Below are positions 35,715 through 47,000 of a stretch of DNA of 64,000 bases, piece after piece. The notes beneath the pieces were generated by a model. That model was not told the origin of the DNA and ran no database searches. It saw only the letters and a program-made list of their open reading frames with translations. The number at the start of each line of letters is the position of its first letter. Positions within the stretch are counted from its first letter, which is position 1. Position numbers and translations under genes: made by a program. This DNA comes from Atriophallophorus winterbourni (lineage: Eukaryota > Platyhelminthes > Trematoda > Plagiorchiida > Microphallidae), in contig JACCGJ010023907.1 in the NCBI GenBank assembly GCA_013407085.1, forward strand, positions 54,716 through 118,715, in the 5' to 3' direction.

Positions 35715-37125
35715 TTATGTTGCATTTACCAATCTAATTTATACTAAATTGAAAGTGCGGGAGATGCGAGCAACAATGAAACATCACCAAGTTATCTGCT
35801 AAGCAATGTTGAAGCTTTCAATCCTCGTACGCGATTAGGTAGTCCGGAGGAAAGTAAATATAGATTGTTCACTGCGTTAACTCTTTGAGCAGTTCTACCA
35901 ATAGTAATGCGTGTTCAAGTAACATCAAAAACGGCTGTACTATGGCTGTCAATCAGCTTGAATAGGGTCCATGCAGACTTGCCTTGGCTAGTCGTTCTCA
36001 GAACAACTTATAATCGTGACAGTTTTGCTGTCGGCATCTTCAAGGAGTGCAATGACAATTGTGGGTGACGAGGAAAGCTTATGATGCATGAAAGCCTCTA
36101 GTAAGCTTTTCTACTGATGTCGCACCACATACTAACAGAACTTAATCGGAGAGTTGTTTGGTTCGAGATCTTGACACCTGATTTCATTGCGATTGCGCTT
36201 AGTATTGCACTAAGCAACAAAGTAATTGTGAACGCATTCTGCAGTGATAGAAAATAAGACTGTAAAAGAATCTTAAAGGAAAAGACGGAATAGGTCTTTT
36301 TCTGAAAATAAGATGATTGATAGCTTGAGAAAGAGGGTTCAATGTGCGCTAAACCGGCAAAACACTAAATTCGTTGCGGATCTGCCAAGATGAAGGCCAT
36401 TATTACTGACCGGATGATCAGCTTCGTGATTAGTTTGACGGATCTGGTACTGATAAGTAGTCAGAAAGTGATAAAACTTCCAATCACCACCAACAAGAGA
36501 ACACTTTCATACTGACAACCATCTAGCCTTGTCATGGTAGATGAACAAAATATCACACTGAGCTACACCTAAATTGCTTTATCCGATCGAAATTTAATTG
36601 AAATGGAAATTTTTATTGTCATGTGTCACTTTTATTTAAACACAAATTGTTACCGCTACGTGGTTCTGAGCAAATGATATAAGATAAACGGAATATTTTG
36701 GGGCAGAAATTAGTTCTCAAGGTAGTGGAGTGTATCTGAACGTTGCATGAAATGATGCGAAGCTGTAGTGCCAACGTACGGTGACATGGGGGTATAAAAC
36801 GCGTTGAGCGACAATTATGAGACAAATTTTTGATTATTTAATTAATCGGTTATGTGATTAGCAAACACGGTGTAATATTGAAGTTTGATGGCATTGTTGG
36901 ACAACGACTGGCGGTGTAGTAAAAAGCACGCTATAATGGATAAGTGGCCATGCTGTCAATGCACCAACGCTTCATTTTGCGCTGTGTACACGTCAGGGGA
37001 AAATACACGATCAGGTTCTATTAACCCGAGAACTGTGAAATAATGGCCTACAAAGAGACACAGTCATCCAAATCCTTTACCAGCGCAAATCCAAATAGTA
37101 TTGGTATGCTTGTATGGATGTGCAA
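35715..37125. other. No recognised gene
   Basis: No motif or long frame seen. A 68-codon minus-strand frame at 36619-36825 has no recognisable content. Confidence 0.45.
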
Positions 37126-37132
37126 TCATGCA

Positions 37133-37365
37133 CGGATGTGCAATCGTGCAGCATTTCTTTGCTGTACGGCTAACATCGTGCTAAATTGATTGGCCAACGG
37201 TAGTGAGATGCATGCTGAAACACGCTGGAGTCTCACTTCTATTTCTATTTCCCCCTCATATCTGTCTAGGCCTGGGCAACCTGACAGTATCTAAGCCCAC
37301 GTGCAGTCTCTGACTGTGAGGCACTTTTCCTGGATCAGGCTTGTGCTTTCATACCATACCATATG
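37133..37365 (+). repeat. S-repeat copy a
   Basis: A complete-looking copy of a 230-bp dispersed repeat. Landmarks are GGATGTGCAATCGTGCAG, TGCTAAATTGATTGGCCAAC, GCATGCTGAAACACGCTGGA, TCTGTCTAGGCCTGGGCAAC and CTGGATCAGGCTTGTGCTTT, ending in ATACCATACC. Other copies are at 39267, 40895, 46309, 47826/48002, 50447 and 59623. No protein frame and no clean tRNA A/B boxes are seen; it behaves like a SINE or other non-autonomous element. Confidence 0.85.
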
Positions 37366-37369
37366 ATGA

Positions 37370-37860
37370 TTAACAATAGATGCCTTTAGCCAACGCCAGA
37401 ATTTGAGTCTGCCCTTGCGTTATGTTCTTTTCGTGAATACCGAGAACGAGTTCTAGTTTGCAATATACATTGACATATTCTTTTTTGCTCCAACGAAAAC
37501 GACAAATTTTCTTGCCAGTATGGGAAAGATTACGTGCGCACAACTAATTCAAATGGAAGCTTCGGCTGGACAACGTAAAATGCTCAATTAGGATGAACGA
37601 GGGCGGGCATCAGAAAAAGACGTATTAGCCTTCTATCGCAGAGTGGACGGCTAAAAACCGTTTTTGTGATATATTGAAACGCAATTACGTAGAGCTGCCC
37701 AAATATAACCCACCATCAGAGTACGAGAAGTGCAAAGCAAAAACGAATAATCTGTGAGTTGTTAAAAATAAGCAAAAAATCTCGTCAGAATCAGAAAAGA
37801 AGGAACAAACAATAATGAGGTTAGAGGAATGGAGGAAAGAGTTGGGTTAACGAAACGAGA
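37370..37860. other. No recognised gene
   Basis: Region immediately downstream of the RUN-domain gene. Its 3' untranslated region should lie here on the minus strand, but no clear AATAAA was fixed. Confidence 0.4.
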
Positions 37861-37863
37861 TGG

Positions 37864-38069
37864 TCAGCATTCTCCTTGAGGTTTGGTAGGCTCCACACTG
37901 GCGGGATCCTCCGACGCGGTTTGAAACGAAGATGACACCAGCTCGGCAGCTTCCTCTTCCGATGGAGACATGAGATGGTAGTATTTTCGACTCAGAAGAT
38001 CTAATATTTTGGGTTCACGATCAGGTGAGGAATCTGGCTGATCTTCGCTTATAAGAGAATCTAAAAGAC
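37864..38069 (-). CDS. RUN gene exon 12 (stop)
   Basis: 206 nt after acceptor ACGTCTCCAG reading LLDSLISEDQPDSSPDREPK, SRKYYHLMSPSEEEAAELV and ending TKPQGEC with TGA at 37864-37866. It is acidic and Ser-rich. Confidence 0.8.
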
Positions 38070-41000
38070 CTGGAGACGTTATATTTAGTGTAGTATAAGT
38101 TGGTAGAACACTAAATATGCCACTAAATCTTTAAATTAACGGTAATTGTCATTTAAAAATGTGAAATTACGGCACAAACAACTCATGGTGTCATAATTAA
38201 GGGTTGTTGTCGTTTCGTCTGCTTACTTAAAATACGGTTAATTTTTTATACAGAAAATGCACGTGCTTAATGCGTCATCGTGTGATCTGTCAGGGTTGTC
38301 AGTACCGATCAAACACAAAAGGAGCCGTGCGCTTTGATCCGTAGGGGGAGTAAAATTGGATAGGTTGCAAGGTTTATAAAAAATGATCGTGCAAACTTCA
38401 ACGTGAATTCCTATAATTATGAACGACATGGCGGATCTTTACATCAATCAAGCCTTAGATTGATTGAACAGAGTCAACATCTGCGTCACCCAGTTATTCT
38501 AGGTGTTAACAGGAAGCCGTGGTAGAATGTAAGAATGATCTATGAAAATGAACGATCGATGTAAGGCATGCAAATTGAATACTTCAAAAGGTATGTTAGT
38601 CGATTCCCTTTGTCCGCAAATCACGTAAAGACAAATGTTGGAGTTGTTCACATCCTTGCATATGAATCGCGATAGTTTAATGTTGTTAGAATGCGCAGCT
38701 TTTCACTGTTCATCAGATTGCTACAACCCGAATGGCGGGTGCTTCTATCGGGCTTAATTAGCTAGAAATGATTCAAGTTGTGGTCGTTTGCGATTGTGTT
38801 TTACGACCAACGTCGACACCCATGGACACACATGGACATGGGAAGAAATTGGCGTTGAGCACATTTCACAGATGTGAACATTACCTTTCGTGTCCATTCT
38901 CCCCTGTAGGCACAATCGGCCATGATTGCAAAAAGGTGTGAAGAGCAGGATGACGATTATATTGAGAATACACTTTCAAATTCCAGGCTTCCTTTAAGCT
39001 AGAAGTAGTCCATTGCTCGAGTAAACGATATGTAAGACGTTATCAGATAAAGCAGCTTACCAGGAGATTGCTGAACGGACAGCTTTCCCGGTCTCTGGCA
39101 AACTTCTAGGGAAGAATGACCGGCCGAAAAAAAGCGACGGGGGTTTTCGCGTTCGCCAATTTGGATATGCGACCCGTGAGCGGTAGAAGGACGCTTATCC
39201 TCGAACAGGTGCAGATGAGTCAAACCAGAAGGGGTCGAAGCTGCGCTACAATTATACAGAAAGAAATGTATGTATGTATGGATGGATGTATGTATGTATG
39301 TATGGATGGATGAGAGCAAAAGCCTGATTCAGGAAAAGTGGCGCACAGTCATAGACTGCACATGGGCTGAGATACGGTCAGGTTGCCTAAGCCTAGACAA
39401 ATATAAGAAAATATAATAGAAATGAGTCCGAACAGAGAATTATCGATTAGAATATAAGTTTGTGCAATTTTGCAGCACTACTGTGCTGTGCAGGTAACCC
39501 TACTGACTTGATTACAGCTGGTAATTAACAGGAAACGAGGAAATATTACACCCTTATTGCCATTCTCCCTTTTGTCATATGTCTGCCTGAGACTGCGAAA
39601 ACTGATATGTATAAATGTAAGAAATAGCAAACCTGTAGACAAACAAGGTGTCACACAGTCAAAGGTTGCGTCGGGGTTAAGAAATTGTCTGGTTGCCAGG
39701 CACAGAAAGATTGGAATAACTATCGTTCTACTTGACTTATGGAGCCAAAAGGTTCATAATGAAAATGCCTGCACTGTAGGCATGCCTTATAGTTGCTTGG
39801 GTCACAACAACACAACTTACAAAAGAACACAATGCAGCTGGAACACAGAGAACAAGTGTGGATGGCAAACTGTCTGAAACTATGGATAACACGGTTGGAC
39901 AGAAAGGCATGCTAAAACCTCGGCAAGGACAGTGATAGTAGGAGACGAGATTCATGTTGACCGAATGAGATTGTGCATCAAACGCAAGTGGTAGAATTCA
40001 ATATGGCCAACGGTTATGATTCTGCCCTTTTAAGCATATCATGTTCACACAAAAACGGGGAATTAAAAACCCTGGAAGCTACTTACTATGGAGATGCAAG
40101 TTTCATTCCGGAATCATTCGATGATTTGTAAAGGCTGGGGGAACGATCAGTGGTTGATGCACTTCTGTTATTGCTTGTAGCCGGTAGGACCAGATGGCTG
40201 CATGTATTGCTCATCTGTTGTAGAGCGAAACGTTCCTACAGGTGAAAACATTATGCAGCTTGAAATGACGCTTTTCCATCGATGATGGTCTCAATCTATG
40301 ATGAAAACGTAATTAATGAGTGGTCACAAGCACGGCTGTAGAAAGTTGAATTGGTTCTTGAGTTGCCTGCGTGGATCAAGTAGGCATTCTTTACAGTAAC
40401 ATGACAGGCCGATTCCGTGAGGTAGGATTCAATGCTCACAAATTCTGTTATCAAATTAACCAATTAGTTTCAAACAAAACGTAATTATTGATATACTACG
40501 AGCAAAGCGAGAAAATAAACAACGCAATTACGTAGAACACATGTTGCCTTCAGCCAGAACCACTAGTGGGATCTTGTCTGTTCAATGCTATCAGGTTCAT
40601 GGATGATTTGAAAATCCCATTTCCGCTTAGAAGCAGTTTCACGTGGCGCACACGAAAACTCAAAGTGGTGTGTAAGGGATGGGGATGTGAGCACCACAAT
40701 ACTTTGGATTATTACTCATAAAATCAAGGCCAAAGGTTGAATCAATGTTGTGAAAATGATGTTTCTAGAACGAGCACTTTAAAATAAAAGGCACCAAAAT
40801 AATTGTTGATAAGCATAGAGAGAATAAAGAAGTGGCAGTCACAAATCATATTGCAAGCCACTTGCGGTAGTGCGCCATGGTTAACCGAGTATAAGTATGT
40901 ATGTGTAGTATGCATGAAGCCACAAGCCTGGATCTAGGCAAAGAGTGGCACAGTCAGAGACAACGCCAGGGCTGGAATACTGTCGGGTTGCCTAAAGTGA

Positions 41001-44000
41001 GACTCCAACGTGTTTCCACATGCACCTGAGTGCATTTGGCAAATCCATTTAGTACTGGAGTACTTCACAATTGCACATCCGAGTACACGACAACAATAAC
41101 GAAACCTCGTGTGATTTCGTATGAAAACAAAGTTTTCACCGTGTAATCGGAGGAAAAGCTACTACAAAAAAGCGAGAGTGGTGACGGTTCTCATGAAAAT
41201 TTAGAATCATGCGTAAATTGAAGAAAGCACGAAAATGGTTAAATATGCTGATCAGGATGGAATTTTGACAGATAAAAAGCCAGTGATCAAACGGTGATCG
41301 CGGGCGAATAAATTAGAATCAAGAAATAATTGGAAATGCTTTTCTTCGGCATATCCAACTCGCGTCAAACAAATAGAATGAGTTTGAGTGAGGAATGGAT
41401 TCAAAAAACAGATACGACTAGCGAAACTTAAAACAAATAGATTCCGTATTAAGAAACTAATGCTGTAGTGTACGATGCATGATCCAAAACTGTGACTCGT
41501 TGAATCGGTAGTGATAACAGTAGTATCGATGAATCATTAATTATGGGCTCAATGGCACGAAGAGTGAACGCTGCACCAAAGGCTTTTGAAAGGAAACACC
41601 TCACGTCAACTTATCGCCGGTAAAGGCACGAAACCTTGAAGCAGATTGTCTGAAGGAACTCGAAAGCATTCGTATAGAATACTAGTTCGTGATGAACGCT
41701 GAAATCGATCGGCATAATACTTGTCTTCAATGACGCTTGCGCCTCAGACGACAATCAACGACCAGTGTTCAATTCGAGTAAAGCATATTCAAGACTTATC
41801 ACCAGCAGTAGAAGGGTTGCGTCACTACGAAAACATGAAACAAAATGGGGACATTTGCCGAACCACTGGAGTTGCGACTCGCGGTCTCCTCGAGGTTAAA
41901 ACACTTCTGAGATACCGAAATTTGTCAAATACACTCAGGTTTCGGTCATAGAATGAGATGGCGATAGATATTTTATGGTAAATGTTGGGTACTGCCGCAA
42001 TTTTACACATCCTCACGAGCTGCTTGCAAATACGGAGTGACGTTCTGATGAATAACTAAGTTTGCTCAATGACGAGTCAATGCACGTTCGTCACAAGAAT
42101 AACGACGGCTCTTGCGGAGCAGCACAGATGTAACACGCAAAAAACATTCATGCTATCAAAGTCGATCAGTAAGAAACGGACACATTGTAAGCAATTTCCA
42201 ATGTGTGAACATTTTTATCTTTTTGCAGAGATGGAGCCTGATTTTCGAGTAACCGATGAAGCTGTTTATCATACCGAGTATCAGCCGAAGCAATCAACCA
42301 CTAGTTCACAAAATTCTCAGGAGTTATCGATCCATTTTCTTTTTTACAGGTGGATTTAGTTTATAATGTCACGGTTTGAGTGCGCGCTAGGAATTTACTC
42401 CGCCAAGCCGAGTTTTGAGTTGGCGCACAGCGAGCCAAGATCGCCCACAATTTATCAACCAAAATTGAATAATATGCATAAAAGAAGCGGAAAAGCAAAC
42501 ATTTTAGGTATTAAAAGATTTAGCAGTAAGATACTAAGACACTTACTGTTGGTTTAGGAGTAGGCTTTTCTCCATGAGACACAGAAGACCTTTTAGGTGA
42601 TTCCGATAGCGGTTGCGATGACTGACTCGAAAGAATGGATGGATGTGTCTGATTGATGACCTCTTGTGAGTTGGCAAGAGATGCGTGAGCGTTTGAATTC
42701 TGGGTTTGGCCATCACATGGTTTCGAGTAATCGCACGATGTGGATGCGTCAGCTGTTTTGCAATAATAATCTAGAGCATCGATTCCTTGATCGACATCGT
42801 TCACTGTGGAAAAGATGGCGCTTGACATAGGAGTGTAAGTAGTGGTGTTATCGAATGGAGAACGATAACGACCTGCTTCTGTGCGGAGGATAAGATTCCG
42901 CCGGCGCCTGCTTCTTTCTCGCCACTGTTTTAAAGTTGGTGGTGGATGTATTTGGGATTTTATTCCAGCAGCTTGGAGGTGTTTAACGCACTCTTCATAG
43001 TATAAGGTCCTGGAATGTTGACAAGTTATCACAGCAACCTTATGAAAATGGTTTTAGATGAAGCTTAAATTATCGGTGAATATATGTAGCCATTTTAGTA
43101 AAGATTGCCATCGATGTTTGAATCAAGTTTCAGTGAAACGTATGAAAATTGGACTTCACCCCTCAGGCTAAAGGATTCCATACTTAAATGTTTGCGATAC
43201 AAAAGTTGCGCACAGTTAGAAAAAGATGAATAGGTGATATTTTAGAAGAGAAGGAGAATAAAATAGCTATATAAGAAGCACTGATATTGAATGTCATCTA
43301 CTAGTAACCTTTGTACCTGGGCGTGTTAGGCAAACAATGATCGGAACTTTTTCTAACCATGCGCTGCGGTTTGTAGATTATTTTCATTTTCTGGAGTTAC
43401 AGCAGAAACAGAACTGGTTTAACGCCGCTCTGGCCACGATGAATGTCGCAACCCATGATCTACAGTTTAAACAGCAAACTGAGTAGCTTCCAGGTATACT
43501 TTTTCAGGGTAAGGAGGTCGGGAACCTGCTTGACGTTAAGTCATGCAGAACCACACAGAATTTGTCTACCTTCGAAGAATAGAATCGATAGACTAGAAGA
43601 TAGAATAAAGATCGTTAGTACCAAAGAACTGAAATCCCATCGTAAGCGGAACACAATATTAGTCTGTAACAATAACCATATCGACATCCGATGGAGCCGG
43701 AAGAAACCCTGAAGAAATGGGTGAATAAGCATTCAAAAAGAGAAATTCAACGATGTGTAATTTAACTTAAATTGATTCAAAGCATCAGAAAATGTTTATA
43801 AGAAACAAGAAAAACTCACACCTGTACTTGCAACTCCAAGACTTGACTCTCCATGTCTCGCAGGCAAGCACGACAAGAGTTTAATTCCGCGAGTTTTGTT
43901 TTAATGATACCGTCTTTCAGTTGTACCGCTTTTTCCAACTCTTCCTATTGATTAGTCGGAAGAGTAAACGTGAAAATAAGCAAGACTAGTTCGTAGCGAA

Positions 44001-47000
44001 TTACTTTCTTAAACGTGTACAAACTTGGAAGATTAGAATCAAGACTGTGAATACGGTATTACTGCATCATTCTAATTGACATTGTTCCTTTGCAATTACT
44101 TAAAGGTTAGTAGGTGGAACCACGAGTCTAAAGGCACTTCGGAAAATCGTATCGGTTGCAAGCTTGTTGAGACCCGTGCATGACGTACAACTAGGCCGTC
44201 ATTCTGTCATTCACAAGGATTGCGAGCTGCAAATAAAAACTCGCTACAGTCTCATTGCCATAATCGTTTTCAGTTGGAGTGAGAAGAAACTGGCAACATC
44301 TGCCCAAAATCACCATTTCATACATGCATGAAGCAATAGGGATTAGCTGACTGAAGTTGTGTGAGTGCTACAGCTGAGAAATTTAATTGAGTAATGAAGG
44401 GAAAATGGCATCTTTATTTTGAAAATCTAGTTCGAATCGGATAAAAACAAAAAACAATGATATAAAATGAGATAATTCCATTCCAGTGAATTCATCATGG
44501 GTTTCAGAAATTCATAGGAGAAAGTCATCCCTTTATTTAAAACGCTGATTCGAACCGCATGAACCAAAGGAAACATGGACATGATCAGCTTAAAACGATT
44601 AGATGTTCAAGCGTTATAGTGGTTTTCGGATTGTGAACACCATGCATTATTTCCAACAACACAAGGCAACTTGGAAGCATCGAAATGGATGCCCAGTTAC
44701 CAAATTGCCTTTAGCGTGCGCAGTTAAGGTCGTGCTAAACGGGTTGCTCCTATCAAGCAACCACACCCACAGAACTAATGTGACCTCACTAACGCTTCAC
44801 ACATTTTGGCTTAAGTCTTAGCAATGTGAAAACATCAAAAACGTGTCTGATGGTGGGTAAAACGGCTTTATCAAATGAACCAAAGATAGTAAATTCTTTC
44901 AGAGAAGAAGAAAATGGATTCATTCGTGTACCCGAATTTTCAGCAATCATATCAATTCAAAAATACTTTCCCAAAAACGTTACACAAACACTGTTAGGGT
45001 GAGGGTGCAGTGTCGAAATCTACACTGTTAGTCGCCTCCTTAGATCAAGAATAACTTTCAATCGATGAACCAAATAACGGGCAAGGTAAAAGATGAAAGA
45101 ATTACTGAATTTTTCAGTCCTCGAATAAGGGCTTCGCGTAGATGAGAATGATTTTCAAGCCATTATGAGACGAAATGACTCTGATCAATCTGTCGCATTC
45201 ACGGAAGTGTCGATGGAAGATCAGGTCTCGAATTAAATCCGTAGAGGGATAGCTCGGTCGTGCGATAACCTTAATGCCGCGTTTGATCATAAGGAAATAC
45301 TTTTCAATTAGACCGGGGAAAATTATAGGGGGTGGATAGAGGAAGTGGGGAACAATGGAGGAAGAAACAAAATATCGAACTAAATCAGGTGGGACAAAGA
45401 GGGAACGTAGGCGAAGGGCATAGAAAGATAGCCGGCGAACCTTCAACAACGGAGCAGTCACATAATCAATCTAGTATAAGAAAACCGTACCTGACGATTC
45501 AAAATGCATTTGCGTGACGTTTCTAATTCTATCAACTTTGCACGCCAGTCAGGAGGTGATGGCTCGGAAAACTCTGGCTCCAATGGAGCCAAAACTTGGT
45601 TTGGAATGTATCTGAAAACGCCTGATCAGTGAAATAATTACGAACATACGAGTTGAAACGGTTCAAGAAGGGTGTATAATCGATCGGGTGCAAAAAATCA
45701 CTGGAATCTTTATCGTTTTTCAAATCAAAACTGAAAATCACGATGAACAATTGAAAGGTACTTGAATTTTACAGCGTCAAGCGCTCGTATGCCGACGAGG
45801 ACCTCGTCATAACCACCGCTCAACAATAAGGCGTCCTTTGAATATAAGTTCCTGCAAACAAAAACGTTTTGGACATAAGAAATGATATATTTAATCAGAG
45901 CTAGGTACAAGTATGTAGCCTTAGGCAAGTACGTATGATATCACAAGCTCGAACCCAGGAAAAGAGCCGCAAAACACAAGTAAAAATCATGAATTGCTAC
46001 CGAGTGGAGGTAATTCATCGAAGTCAACGTAATCAAAAGAAATCTTCTGCGCTTCATTACCCAGTGCAATAACGCAAAACTCACAAACAGTGATGCACAT
46101 GACAAGAGCATCAAAAGCCGAATCTCAAGAAGTGGTTCATAATATTTGTTTATCCGCTCAAGTGACGGGCAACTGAGCAAAACAAAGGCAAAGGCTATGA
46201 ATATATGGATCTGATCCAACTAGTATTCTAAAGCTATTTGCGAGCCATATAGAATAGCAATGGTATAATAATCATGGTTCCTAAGACTATATCTGAAAAC
46301 CTAACGATGGTATGAAAGCATAAGCATGATCCAGGTAAAGTGCCGCACAATCAGAGACTGCACGCGGGCGATATTACTGTCAGGTTGCCCAGGCCTAGAC
46401 AGATCAGAAAAATAGAGAATAAAGATGATAGTGAGACTCCAGCGTGTTTCAGCATGCAGCTCACTACCCATGGCCAATTATTTAGCACATTGTTAGCCGT
46501 ACAGCACAGAAGTACTATACGATTGCAAATCCGTGTCTTGAAACAAAACGCTTTAACCCCTTTGGTCTTAATAGACGCCATAATACTACATGTGTATAAA
46601 ATGATTGATTGAATCAATGGATAATCAAAATTTATGGTGGTTCGGCAGACAGACGAAGAAACACGAAGAAAGATGTACAAATATAATACGGTAAGTGCGA
46701 AAAGCTCAAAGGATGCGTGTATGTGGAACTATCGAGGTGACCAGGTCTAGATGGGAAAAACGAAGGATTAGATAATAATGATCGAGACCAGTTCTATTAT
46801 TCAGCTGATAATTGGCTATTATGACATAGTGGTAAAATGTGTAGAAAACGTGATAAAGCTGGTTGAGTTAGAGATATAGCAACTTCGTTTTGCTAAAACA
46901 AATATAACCACCGGAGGCCTTAGTGTAATCCACTGGAAAAACAGTTACTGGCGTTTGAAGCGACAACCGTAGATGATTGGATCACTGTGACTGATAGCAA

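Noticed and set aside
39267..39310. (GTAT)n/(GGAT)n run considered as a telomeric or regulatory array
   Set aside because: The same short run terminates several S-repeat copies, so it is the repeat tail.
39557..39877. 106-codon plus-strand frame
   Set aside because: No motif and low protein likelihood; it lies within intron 10 of the RUN gene.
42069..42359. Plus-strand frame with EMEPDFRVTDEAVYHTEYQ
   Set aside because: It has an acceptor-like TTTTTGCAG and protein-like composition, but lies inside intron 9 of the RUN gene on the other strand with no donor or partner exon that I can support.
45114..45461. 115-codon minus-strand frame ending PLFED, lying between RUN exons 7 and 8
   Set aside because: Exons 7 and 8 already join in phase without it, and no good acceptor precedes it. 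Treated as intron sequence.
45941..46219. 92-codon minus-strand frame first considered as the missing RUN exon
   Set aside because: The phase does not fit exon 5, and it overlaps an S-repeat remnant. The 46801-46892 segment matches the RUN helix better.
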